Shown piece after piece: positions 35,599 through 43,906 of a stretch of 63,164 bases of DNA. Each line of letters begins with the position of its first letter. The first letter of the stretch is position 1. Source of the stretch: JBOFZL01 sp051655155. GTDB taxonomy: Bacteria > Bacillota > Clostridia > Peptostreptococcales > Filifactoraceae. The notes beneath the pieces were generated by a model that ran no database searches, was not told the DNA's origin, and was given only the letters and a program-made list of their open reading frames with translations. The stretch is taken from contig JBOFZL010000015.1 in NCBI GenBank assembly GCA_051655155.1, positions 1-63,164 of the forward strand, written 5' to 3'. Made by a program: the position numbers and the translations under genes.

Positions 35599-35820
35599 TT
35601 ACTTTCTTAATTCTTCAATAGTCTTTACAAGATCTCCTATAGTCTTTATATCATCATTCATTTCAATAGAAACCCCAAACTCTTCCTCAAAAGTCATAAC
35701 CAACTCCACCGTATCTAATGAATCTAGCTCCAACTCTGCAAAAGTTGAATCCATCTTAACAGCACTTCCATCAATACCCTTATAATCTACTAAAGTTTCT
35801 ACAATCTTATCAAAAATCAT
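35599..35820 (-). CDS. acpP: acyl carrier protein
   Basis: The 73-residue acidic ACP has the phosphopantetheine serine in LELDSLDTVELVM. It carries growing acyl chains. A FabT-like operator lies 38 bases upstream of the start and a hairpin lies downstream, so it may be expressed both from the fabT promoter and from a local one. Confidence 0.96.
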   Translation of the reverse strand: MIFDKIVETLVDYKGIDGSAVKMDSTFAELELDSLDTVELVMTFEEEFGVSIEMNDDIKTIGDLVKTIEELRK

Positions 35821-35857
35821 TTTAAAATCCTCCTTTAAATTAATAAAAATTTATATA

Positions 35858-35874
35858 TTAGTTAGCCAAACTAA
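35858..35874 (-). promoter_or_regulatory. candidate FabT operator upstream of acpP
   Basis: On the minus strand TTAGTTTGGCTAACTAA, within the perfect inverted repeat TAGTTAG-CCAAA-CTAACTA (35859-35877 on the plus strand). It matches 16 of 17 positions of the consensus TTAGTTTGACTAACTAA derived from four sites in this window. It lies between the fabH stop and acpP. Confidence 0.6.
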
Positions 35875-35892
35875 CTATCATATCAAAAAAAA

Positions 35893-36846
35893 TTACTTTG
35901 TCCACCTTAAAACACAAGCCCCCGTTGCCAATCCACTACCAAAAGCACTTAAAACCATAACCTCATCTGTTTTTAGCAAGTTTCCCCTATTCATCTCATC
36001 CATTAAAATTGGAATACTAGCAGAAGAGGTATTACCATACTTGTGTAAATTAGTAAAATACTTATCTTCCTTAATTTTCAACCTACCTTTTGCAGCGTCA
36101 ATAATCCTGATATTAGCCTGATGTGTCAATACATGATCTATCTCATCCTCCGAAATATTCGCCATGTCCAAAACATCCTTTATATCCTTACATATAGAAG
36201 CAACTGCAAACTTATATACATCCTGGCCATTCATCTTAATAAATGTATCACTATTTTCACTTTTGAAAAAAGGACTATTTCCTATGACATTAGCAGCCTT
36301 CAACGGTGTTATATCTCCACTTGATGTAAGTTTAATAGACAATAAGTCTCTACCTTCCTCCACAACTACCGCTCCAGCGCCATCGCCAAATAAGATACAA
36401 GTAGATTTATCTGACCAATCAACAAGCCTTGACATTTGCTCTGCCGATACTATAAGTATCCTCTTCATATGCCCAGACTCTAAAAAAGCAGAAGCAATAT
36501 TTAACGCATAGACAAACCCTGTACAAGCTACGTTTATGTCAAAAGCTGGACAATTAGCCCCTATTCTTCCTTGAACAATACAAGCCAAAGAAGGAGTTAT
36601 ATATTCTGCACTAATTGTTGTGCAGATAATCAAGTCCAACTCATCCGAACCTATATTTGCATTTTCTAAGGCTCTTATCGCTGAACCTGTTGCTAAATCA
36701 GAAACAGACTCATCTACACAAACATATCTACTTTCTATTCCTGTTCTGCTTCTTATCCATTCATCATCAGTTTCGATACCTAATTCAGTGTTCTTCTTAA
36801 TATTAGCAGGAAGTACACTGCCTGTGCCTATAATCCTTAATCCCAT
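35893..36846 (-). CDS. fabH: 3-oxoacyl-ACP synthase III FabH
   Basis: Initiates fatty acid synthesis by condensing an acyl-CoA with malonyl-ACP. The 317 residues carry the Cys-His-Asn triad in NVACTGFVYALN, LTHQANIRI and KYGNTSSASIP. ATG overlaps the fabT stop by one base (TAATG), so repressor and first enzyme are coupled. Confidence 0.95.
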   Translation of the reverse strand: MGLRIIGTGSVLPANIKKNTELGIETDDEWIRSRTGIESRYVCVDESVSDLATGSAIRALENANIGSDELDLIICTTISAEYITPSLACIVQGRIGANCPAFDINVACTGFVYALNIASAFLESGHMKRILIVSAEQMSRLVDWSDKSTCILFGDGAGAVVVEEGRDLLSIKLTSSGDITPLKAANVIGNSPFFKSENSDTFIKMNGQDVYKFAVASICKDIKDVLDMANISEDEIDHVLTHQANIRIIDAAKGRLKIKEDKYFTNLHKYGNTSSASIPILMDEMNRGNLLKTDEVMVLSAFGSGLATGACVLRWTK

Positions 36847-37319
36847 TACTCCTCCTTGCTTTTTTTGTCATTAAGATAAGTTATCTTTTTCTCAAAAAAA
36901 TTTTTTAATTTCTTAACTCCACGATACACAGCATCTTTCTCATCATCGCTCATTTCATGAATAACCGCATCCGTCATCTTTCTATGAAAATATCTGTGCA
37001 TAGAATTAACTCTTTCTCCATCATGTGTAAGTTTCACATGAACCATCCTTGCATCAATTTCACTCTTAATTTTTTCTATATAGCCTTTCTTAATTAATTT
37101 ATTAATCGAAATCGTTACTGATGGAAGAGTTATTCCTAAATCTCCAGCAATATCTGATATAGTACCACTATTAAATTTTCCCACAGACTCTATCATATGC
37201 ATTTCACTCATAGACAAATCTATTTTATCCACAGATTTAATCATTTCTTCCTCTGCTTTTAAAATTGTAGTATAAGCTTCCACCAGCATATTATTTAGTT
37301 TTTCATTCAAATCTTCCAT
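36846..37319 (-). CDS. fabT: MarR-family fatty acid synthesis repressor FabT
   Basis: A 157-residue MarR-type winged helix protein (SDIAGDLGITLPSVTISINKLIKKGYIEKI is the recognition helix and wing; SEIDARMVHVKLTHDG the wing). As first gene of the fab cluster it fits FabT, which represses fab genes when bound to acyl-ACP. Two near-palindromic 17-bp sites overlap and follow its promoter, consistent with autoregulation. AAGGAGG precedes the ATG. Confidence 0.9.
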   Translation of the reverse strand: MEDLNEKLNNMLVEAYTTILKAEEEMIKSVDKIDLSMSEMHMIESVGKFNSGTISDIAGDLGITLPSVTISINKLIKKGYIEKIKSEIDARMVHVKLTHDGERVNSMHRYFHRKMTDAVIHEMSDDEKDAVYRGVKKLKNFFEKKITYLNDKKSKEE

Positions 37320-37340
37320 ATATAACCTCCTTATTTAAAA

Positions 37341-37357
37341 TTAATTTGACTATTTAA
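37341..37357 (+). promoter_or_regulatory. candidate FabT operator, proximal site
   Basis: TTAATTTGACTATTTAA matches 14 of 17 positions of TTAGTTTGACTAACTAA. It lies in the fabT leader, exactly 30 bases (about three helical turns) from the second site at 37371. Confidence 0.5.
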
Positions 37358-37370
37358 TTAGTTTATCTAC

Positions 37371-37387
37371 TTAGTTTGACAAAGTAA
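37371..37387 (+). promoter_or_regulatory. candidate FabT operator, distal site at the transcription start
   Basis: TTAGTTTGACAAAGTAA matches 15 of 17 positions of TTAGTTTGACTAACTAA. It touches the -10 box and covers the predicted transcription start, a repressor position. Confidence 0.6.
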
Positions 37388-37415
37388 TTATACTCAATAG
37401 ATAGGCCATAGTCAA
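37387..37415 (-). promoter_or_regulatory. sigma-A promoter of the fab operon
   Basis: On the minus strand, TTGACT (37410-37415) and perfect TATAAT (37387-37392) are separated by 17 bases, about 70 bases upstream of fabT. Confidence 0.75.
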
Positions 37416-37579
37416 GAAAAAATATTTAATTTAAAATGACAATTAAATGACAATAATTTAATTTTATATTACAATATTTAATCTTTTTAAGATAATATAT
37501 TTACATTATTTTAGTTTAATGTTATTTTCTAAGCAGATAATATTACTTTATTTTACTAATATGAAAGGTGGGAAAAACA

Positions 37580-37819
37580 GTGAACAAATCCGTTAAAAAA
37601 CTCAGAATGTTATCAAAAATATCTTTTATCTTTGCTTTTATAATAGTATTTACAAAAGTAATTTTACAGCCAGAGTATATAGGTATATTCACATTTGAAT
37701 TTAGCTTTTCTGCACTCCTGGCTCTTATTATTAATATTCTATATAATTTTCTAATATTCTACGGTATAAGCGTTTTATTTACCGCAATTGCTGACTTATT
37801 AGAGAAGCATCAGGAATAA
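37580..37819 (+). CDS. small membrane protein of unknown function
   Basis: A 79-residue frame with two hydrophobic segments (about 15-35, SFIFAFIIVFTKVIL, and 45-70, SALLALIINILYNFLIFYGI). AAAGGTGGG lies 7 bases before GTG at 37580, preferred over the in-frame GTG at 37568. It is divergent from fabT and ends in an unusually strong terminator. No family recognised. Confidence 0.6.
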   Translation: MNKSVKKLRMLSKISFIFAFIIVFTKVILQPEYIGIFTFEFSFSALLALIINILYNFLIFYGISVLFTAIADLLEKHQE

Positions 37820-37843
37820 ATATGTTTATAGTTAAATAAATTC

Positions 37844-37886
37844 AAAAGGGGTTGCATCACGATGAAATTGTGATGTAACCCCTTTT
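37844..37886 (+). terminator. strong bidirectional terminator
   Basis: A 17-bp stem with one G-U pair (AAAAGGGGTTGCATCAC / GTGATGTAACCCCTTTT) and a 9-base loop, after the small membrane protein gene and before the convergent helicase gene. Confidence 0.75.
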
Positions 37887-38013
37887 AGATTTAAAATAAG
37901 CTCTATAATAAATATTGGGGAGTAAAAATAAAAAACTTATTGTCGAAAATATATTCACAGAATTTTTTATAAACTCCTTATTCGTAAACTCTTTAAGAAT
38001 CTATTTTTACCAT

Positions 38014-39303
38014 TTACTTTCTTCTGCCTTTTGATGACTTTGCTCCACCTTTATTAGCACTTATTTTATTCTTAAACGATTTTTCTTTTTTTGCCTTATC
38101 TCTTAAATATACACTCTTAGGTTTATATTGTTTTTTCTCAACAATCTCAACCTCTCTCATCGCTTCTAAATTGATTTTTTCTCTTTCATAGTCTCCTCTA
38201 TCATATATTTCTGGTATAGATATTTTTATCATCTTTTTTATTTTGTCCAAATACTTTTCATCTTTGTCACTAACAAGACTCACTGCAACTCCGTCATTCC
38301 CTTTACGTCCTGTTCTGCCTACTCTATGCACATAATACTCTAAATTCTTAGGTAAGTCATAGTTTATAACATGGCTTACACCTTCAAAGTCCATTCCTCT
38401 AGCAGCTATATCTGTCGTTATTAATATAGGTAGCTCTAGATTTCTAAACTTTTTTGTTATAGCCTCTCTTTTATTTTGGGATAAATCTCCATGAAGCACG
38501 TCCATATCTGACCTTCCCATTTCAATCATTTTATTGTGTAACTCATCTGCACCTTTTTTAGAACCTGCAAAAATAATTGTCATGAAAGGTTTATATATAT
38601 CTAAAACAAAATTTAAAGAATCAAATTTTCGTTCCTCTGTGGTATGCACAGCTATTTGCTTGATTTTTTCAATAACAACTATATCCTTATTAATCTCCAC
38701 CAAAACAGGATTTTTAGTTATTTGCTTGCCTAACTTTATAATTTGATCTGGCATAGTAGCTGATAACATTGCTACTTGCAGATTTTTGGGTATCTTTCCA
38801 CTTAAAAGTTCAATATCCTCTAAAAATCCCATATCCAGCATCTGATCTGCTTCATCTATAACCAAGGTTCTAAGATACTTAAAATTAATTGTCCCTCGTC
38901 TTAGATGATCTAATATTCTTCCCGGCGTTCCTACAACTACCTTCACATTATTTCTAAGTTTGCTTATTTGACCCTCAACATTATGACCTCCATAAACAGG
39001 AACTACTCCAATGTCAAAAATTTCTCCTAACTTAGCGATAACTTCTGTTATTTGTTCAGAAAGTTCTCTTGTTGGTGCTAAAATTAAAGCCTGCGTATGG
39101 TTATTTTCTTTGTCGATATTATTTAAAATTGGTAAGACAAATGATAACGTCTTTCCTGTCCCTGTCTGTGCCTTAGCAATTATATCTCTCCCCTTTAACA
39201 TCGGAGGAATAACTGCCTCTTGCACAGGTGTTGCTTCCGTTATAAACTGTTTCTCCAATAATTTTACATATTCACTATCTATTTTAAATTTATCAAACTT
39301 CAT
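38014..39303 (-). CDS. DEAD-box ATP-dependent RNA helicase
   Basis: A 429-residue cold-shock/CshA-like RNA helicase. Motifs: Q motif TPVQEAVIPP, motif I AQTGTGKT, Ib TPGRILD, II DEAD, III SAT, VI HRVGRTGRKG. The C-terminal tail is short and basic (KNKISANKGGAKSSKGRRK), likely RNA-binding. GGGAGG upstream of ATG 39303 sets the start; the frame extends to 39342. Confidence 0.92.
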   Translation of the reverse strand: MKFDKFKIDSEYVKLLEKQFITEATPVQEAVIPPMLKGRDIIAKAQTGTGKTLSFVLPILNNIDKENNHTQALILAPTRELSEQITEVIAKLGEIFDIGVVPVYGGHNVEGQISKLRNNVKVVVGTPGRILDHLRRGTINFKYLRTLVIDEADQMLDMGFLEDIELLSGKIPKNLQVAMLSATMPDQIIKLGKQITKNPVLVEINKDIVVIEKIKQIAVHTTEERKFDSLNFVLDIYKPFMTIIFAGSKKGADELHNKMIEMGRSDMDVLHGDLSQNKREAITKKFRNLELPILITTDIAARGMDFEGVSHVINYDLPKNLEYYVHRVGRTGRKGNDGVAVSLVSDKDEKYLDKIKKMIKISIPEIYDRGDYEREKINLEAMREVEIVEKKQYKPKSVYLRDKAKKEKSFKNKISANKGGAKSSKGRRK

Positions 39304-39399
39304 ATTTTCTCTTCCTCCCTGTATATTTATACAATTATACACTTAAACTCAGGTTTTATCAAGAAATCTTATAATACCCTAACTTTCTCCTGTCCATAT

Positions 39400-39867
39400 C
39401 TACAATCTTGAATAAGTAAAATAGGTATAAGGCGTATCTTCATTGAAGCTTTCATTAGTTTCTTTTAAAAATTCTTCCTCACTAAAGTTTGGAAAAAATC
39501 TATCTCCTTCAACCTCAATATCAATTTCTGTTATATACATTTTATCTACTATGGTTAAGGCTTCTTTGTACAGCTTCTCTCCACCAGCTATATATATATC
39601 CTTGTCCCCTGCCAGCTTAATGGCCTCTTCCAACGTTCCTACGGTAAAGCAATTAACATCATCAAATTTTTTCGTCTTAGAAACCACTATGTTCATTCTC
39701 TCTGGTAAGGGATGCCCTATCTCTTCATAAGAAACTCGCCCTATAATAACCACATTGCCTGTAGTAAGCTCCTTAAATCTCCTTTTCTCTTTAGGTATAT
39801 TCCAAGGAATAATTCCCTTATTTCCTATAACCCTATTTTTATCATAAGCTACAACTAAAGCTATCAT
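39400..39867 (-). CDS. folA: dihydrofolate reductase
   Basis: Reduces dihydrofolate to tetrahydrofolate with NADPH. The 155-residue protein has IALVVAYDKNRVIGNKGIIPW, VVIIGRVSYEEIG and IYIAGGEKLYKEAL. Trp-Asn and Asn-Ile replace more usual residues around the WxLPxD loop (IIPWNIPKEKRRFK), where the catalytic acid would be a Glu or Asp; here KEK follows, so the acidic residue is a Glu. Two adjacent ATGs occur; the second (39867) has the better spacing from GGAGG. No thyA is nearby. Confidence 0.85.
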   Translation of the reverse strand: MIALVVAYDKNRVIGNKGIIPWNIPKEKRRFKELTTGNVVIIGRVSYEEIGHPLPERMNIVVSKTKKFDDVNCFTVGTLEEAIKLAGDKDIYIAGGEKLYKEALTIVDKMYITEIDIEVEGDRFFPNFSEEEFLKETNESFNEDTPYTYFTYSRL

Positions 39868-40129
39868 CATTCCTCCAATTTGTAAAACTTTTAAATAATT
39901 TCAATTCCTTATACTTTCTATATAATAAGCTTAAAAATTTTGTAAAATAAAAAAACCACCTTCTATTGTCTGATATAATATAGTTAGGAAATAACTTTAC
40001 ACGAAATTCCTATATTGATTTTATCACAAATATAACCCACAAAATATAATATTTAAAACTTTATGTTTAAAATAGATAAAATGTGATAGAATAAAAACCA
40101 ATATTTAAAATAAAGGGGGTACAATTCCA

Positions 40130-40945
40130 TTGGAAAAAACATATGACATTAACGATACAGAAACTCTTAGCCAAGAGGAGCTTTCCCAGAAGAAAAAACT
40201 TTTTCGTTTAGCTCTTTATGCAGGGGAAATAATGATAAAAAACGGTGCAGAGGTATACAGAACAGAAGACACCATTCATAGATTTTTTCGATCAAAAGAC
40301 TTCTTTCATGTAAACGCCTTTGTAACTCCTACAGTAATCATCTTAGGAGATGCAAGATATGATGGGTTTAGCTTTATGAAAAATATAAAGACTCGAACCA
40401 CTAACTTAGAAAAAGTTGCCCTTGTAAATAATTTTGCAAGAGAATTTGTATCATCGGATATGGACTTAAATACAGCCCTATCAAAGTTGATTGCTATAGA
40501 TAAAACTTCTAGTTACAGTACCAATCAAAGACTAATATGTACCGGTTTAAGCTCTGGCGCTTTTTCAATGATGCTTGGTGGATCATATATAGACTTTATT
40601 TTAGCATCTATAATATCCATATTAGCACTAGCTGTTACAGAAAAAGTTAGTAGTATGTCATCTCCTACATTTCTTGGTAATGTTATCAGTGGTGCTATAA
40701 TAAGTAGCTTAGCCCTTACCTTTAATAAACTTAAACTTAACACAGATATGAACATAATAATAGTAGGCTCAATAATGCCCCTTCTACCTGGAGTTGCCCT
40801 TACTAACGGCATCAGAGACTTTATATCGGGAGATTTAATCTCCGGTTCATCAAGAGCCTTTGAAGCTGCACTTATAGCTGTAGCTATAGCTTCAGGAGTA
40901 GGTTCTGTATTAAGTATCTGGACTTACTTTGGAGGTGTATTCTAA
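40130..40945 (+). CDS. threonine/serine exporter ThrE family, N-terminal half (DUF1212)
   Basis: A 271-residue protein matching the first half of ThrE, the Corynebacterium threonine/serine exporter. The cytoplasmic N-terminal region (about 1-120) contains the conserved LALYAGEIMIKNGAEVYRTEDTI motif; about five membrane helices follow. It starts at TTG 40130 after GGGGG. It overlaps the second-half gene by one base. Confidence 0.85.
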   Translation: MEKTYDINDTETLSQEELSQKKKLFRLALYAGEIMIKNGAEVYRTEDTIHRFFRSKDFFHVNAFVTPTVIILGDARYDGFSFMKNIKTRTTNLEKVALVNNFAREFVSSDMDLNTALSKLIAIDKTSSYSTNQRLICTGLSSGAFSMMLGGSYIDFILASIISILALAVTEKVSSMSSPTFLGNVISGAIISSLALTFNKLKLNTDMNIIIVGSIMPLLPGVALTNGIRDFISGDLISGSSRAFEAALIAVAIASGVGSVLSIWTYFGGVF

Positions 40946-41412
40946 TGTATCTAAGTTTCTTTGTAAAACACTTTTTACTTTCATTTATTAGCTCAATGGG
41001 GTTCGCTGTTATGTTCAGAGTAAGAAAAAAATCTCTTTTGCTTTGTGGACTCACAGGAGCAATAGGCTGGTTTACCTATAAACTCCTGTCTGAATCAGGA
41101 ATAAACCTGATATTTTCAAATCTCATTGCTGCCATTGTAGTAAGTTCTCTAAGTGAGTGGTTTGCCAGAGTTCAAAAACTTCCTGTAACTTGTTTTGTGC
41201 TTCCAGGAATATTCCTACTTGTTCCGGGATATGGAATTTATCTAACCATGCAATACCTAATTCAAGATCAATATTCAACAGGTATATCAAAGGGCATAGA
41301 AACCTTATTTGTATCAGGAGCTATAGCAGTGGGTATAATATTAGTTTCTTCTATAAGCAAATCCTTAAAAGCACTATCCACCTCAATAAAAAAATCTAAC
41401 TCTCTATCATAA
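40945..41412 (+). CDS. threonine/serine exporter ThrE family, C-terminal half (DUF3815)
   Basis: A 155-residue protein with about four to five membrane helices, matching the second half of ThrE as a separate subunit. LPVTCFVLPGIFLLVPGYGIY is the typical motif. It presumably assembles with the 271-residue partner; the split arrangement is common in Firmicutes. Confidence 0.85.
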   Translation: MYLSFFVKHFLLSFISSMGFAVMFRVRKKSLLLCGLTGAIGWFTYKLLSESGINLIFSNLIAAIVVSSLSEWFARVQKLPVTCFVLPGIFLLVPGYGIYLTMQYLIQDQYSTGISKGIETLFVSGAIAVGIILVSSISKSLKALSTSIKKSNSLS

Positions 41413-41440
41413 AATTTTTATTTTATAATACTGTAAGGAA

Positions 41441-41701
41441 TTATTTTAAATCTAATTGATATCTCTTAGATAAATCTATTAACTTTTCTAATAATTCCTT
41501 ATAGTATAGCCTTAACTCATCCTGTACAACAGAAACATTTTTTTCAATCATAATGATTTCTCTTTGTTTATCCTCTACCTCAAGACCATTTAATTTCTTA
41601 AATTCCCCTATTTCTCTTGCAATTTCCATTCTTTCCACAAATAATTCTCTTATCTGTCTATCTACTCGATTAATCTCACGCCTTTTTATCTCTAAACTCA
41701 T
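41441..41701 (-). CDS. chorismate mutase, AroQ class
   Basis: Converts chorismate to prephenate. An 86-residue all-alpha protein with EINRVDRQIRELFVERMEIAREIGEFKK, the conserved helix 1 with active-site Arg and Lys. It is divergent from aroB with a 92-base gap, so it sits by the shikimate genes but on a separate transcript. Confidence 0.88.
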   Translation of the reverse strand: MSLEIKRREINRVDRQIRELFVERMEIAREIGEFKKLNGLEVEDKQREIIMIEKNVSVVQDELRLYYKELLEKLIDLSKRYQLDLK

Positions 41702-41793
41702 AATATCCTCCTAAATTTATTCTATTACCTTAACATACTATTTATAGTATAATATACTTATGATTAAGTAAACAACTTTTAAGGAGGTTTCAT

Positions 41794-42804
41794 ATGCAAA
41801 TTAGTATAAACTTACAAAATAACAATTATAAAATCTTAGTAGAAAAAGGTAGCATAGAGCAGCTTCCACAATATATAACTCCACAATCTAAAATAATGGT
41901 AATTACTGATACAAATATGCCTGAATCCATAATTAAACAAGTAATAGGCCTTGTACCTAAATCTATATTTCATAAATGTCCTTCCGGAGAAATCTCAAAA
42001 TCTATGGAAGAATTTCAAAATATCCATAGTCTTCTCCTAGAAAATAATTTCGAAAGAACTGACTATATAATAACCTTAGGAGGAGGGGTGATAGGTGATT
42101 TAGGAGGTTTTGTAGCCTCTACCTACCTACGTGGAATAAAATATATAAATATTCCAACTACAACCCTTTCCCAAATAGACAGTAGCATTGGAGGAAAGGT
42201 AGCTATTAACTTTAAGGGAGTTAAAAATATAATAGGAGCCTTTCATCATCCTGAAGTAGTCATAATTGACACTAACCTTATAAGCACCCTGCCAAAAAGA
42301 CAGTTTAATAATGGTATTATAGAAGCAATTAAAGCAGGATTAATTGGAGATAAACAATTATTTGAACTTATCTGCCAATCAGCAGAAGAAAATACACTAG
42401 ATGATAATATAGAAAGAATAATAATATCCTCATTATTGGTAAAGAAAAACTATATAGAAAGAGATGAGAAAGAGAGAAGTCTAAGAAAAACCTTGAACTT
42501 TGGACATACAATTGCCCACGCCTTAGAAAGTTACTATTCACTAGAAACCTTACTTCATGGCGAAGCTGTTGGTATAGGTATGCTTAAGATGTCAAATGGC
42601 AAACCCTATTATAACAAACTTTTAACCCTACTAAAAACTTTAAACATACCTACCCACTTAGAATATAACATAGACGAAATTATGAACCTAGTGCAAAAAG
42701 ATAAAAAACTATCTAATGAACTTTTGACAGAGGCTTTTGTAGATGAAATAGGAGAAGTTTACCTTGAAAGAATAACCTTGGAAGATTTTAAAAAATATTT
42801 ATAA
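41794..42804 (+). CDS. aroB: 3-dehydroquinate synthase
   Basis: Second shikimate step. The 336-residue NAD/Zn enzyme has LGGGVIGDLGGFVASTYLRG, DSSIGGKVAIN and the metal ligands in EAIKAGLIGD, RKTLNFGHTIAHALE and LHGEAVGIGM. AAGGAGG precedes the ATG. First gene of the aroB-aroC-aroEA unit. Confidence 0.96.
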   Translation: MQISINLQNNNYKILVEKGSIEQLPQYITPQSKIMVITDTNMPESIIKQVIGLVPKSIFHKCPSGEISKSMEEFQNIHSLLLENNFERTDYIITLGGGVIGDLGGFVASTYLRGIKYINIPTTTLSQIDSSIGGKVAINFKGVKNIIGAFHHPEVVIIDTNLISTLPKRQFNNGIIEAIKAGLIGDKQLFELICQSAEENTLDDNIERIIISSLLVKKNYIERDEKERSLRKTLNFGHTIAHALESYYSLETLLHGEAVGIGMLKMSNGKPYYNKLLTLLKTLNIPTHLEYNIDEIMNLVQKDKKLSNELLTEAFVDEIGEVYLERITLEDFKKYL

Positions 42805-42843
42805 AAAATTAATTACACTAAACCATATAAAAAGGAGTACAAA

Positions 42844-43905
42844 ATGAGTAGCGCTTTCGGAAAGAAAATTATATACAGCCTATTTGGAGAATCTCATGGT
42901 CCTTATGTAGGCATTACCCTAACTAATCTCCCTGCTGGCATAACAATAGATAAAAAATTCATAGATACGGAACTTAAACGTAGACGACCTAAAGGTGAAA
43001 TATCAACAGCTAGAGTAGAATTAGATCAATACCAGTTAATAAGTGGGGTAATGAATAATGTAAGCACAGGTGCTCCTCTTACCGTTCTTGTTCCAAATAC
43101 TGATGCTCAATCGAAAACATATGATAAAAACTTACCCAGGCCTTCCCATGCCGACTATCCTGCATATATAAAATACTCTGGATATAATGACCATAGGGGT
43201 GGTGGACACTTTTCAGGTAGAATGACTGTAGCCATAGTAATAGCAGGTGCAATAATTCAAACTCTCCTTAAAGAAAAAGGAATAACAATAGGCAGTAATA
43301 TCTTATCTATAGGAGAAAATTATGACATAATCCCTAGTGATGTAAACCCTATCCTGCTTCAAAAGCTTCATAAAACAAACTTCCCTACCTTTAGCAAAAA
43401 ATCTGCAACCAGTATGCAAGATACTATAGAAAAAGTAAAACTTCAAGGTGATTCAATAGGAGGAGTAATTCAGACTCACATATGTGGAATGCCTGTAGGT
43501 GTCGGAGAACCATTTTTTGACTCAATCGAATCAATACTTGCCCATCTTATATTTAGCATTCCCGGAGTAAAAGGTATTAGCTTTGGAAGTGGCTTTGACT
43601 TTGCTAAAGGTTATGGAAGTCAGTTAAATGATGAGCTATATTTGAATAATAATACTATATGTACTAAAACTAATAATAACGGAGGAATAAATGGTGGACT
43701 AAGTAATGGCATGACCATACAATTTAAAACAGCCATAAAACCAACCCCATCCATATTTAAAAAACAAAATACCGTAGATCTTGAAACGTTAAGTGAAACT
43801 ACCCTAGAGCTAAAAGGTAGACATGACCCGTGCATACTTCATAGGATAGCACCTGTCATCGATGGAATTACAGCCATAGGAATATATGAACTAATAGGAG
43901 AATAA
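42844..43905 (+). CDS. aroC: chorismate synthase
   Basis: Final step to chorismate; needs reduced FMN. The 353 residues have FGESHGPYVGITLTNLPAG, the catalytic His in GESHGP, RRRPKGEISTARVE, DHRGGGHFSGRMT and HRIAPVIDGITAIGIYELI. It is followed one base later by the fused aroE-aroA gene. Confidence 0.96.
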   Translation: MSSAFGKKIIYSLFGESHGPYVGITLTNLPAGITIDKKFIDTELKRRRPKGEISTARVELDQYQLISGVMNNVSTGAPLTVLVPNTDAQSKTYDKNLPRPSHADYPAYIKYSGYNDHRGGGHFSGRMTVAIVIAGAIIQTLLKEKGITIGSNILSIGENYDIIPSDVNPILLQKLHKTNFPTFSKKSATSMQDTIEKVKLQGDSIGGVIQTHICGMPVGVGEPFFDSIESILAHLIFSIPGVKGISFGSGFDFAKGYGSQLNDELYLNNNTICTKTNNNGGINGGLSNGMTIQFKTAIKPTPSIFKKQNTVDLETLSETTLELKGRHDPCILHRIAPVIDGITAIGIYELIGE

Positions 43906-43906
43906 T

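Noticed and set aside
41702..41793. Operator palindrome ATACTA-TTTA-TAGTAT between chorismate mutase and aroB
   Set aside because: Short and AT-rich; overlaps probable -10 boxes and may arise by chance.
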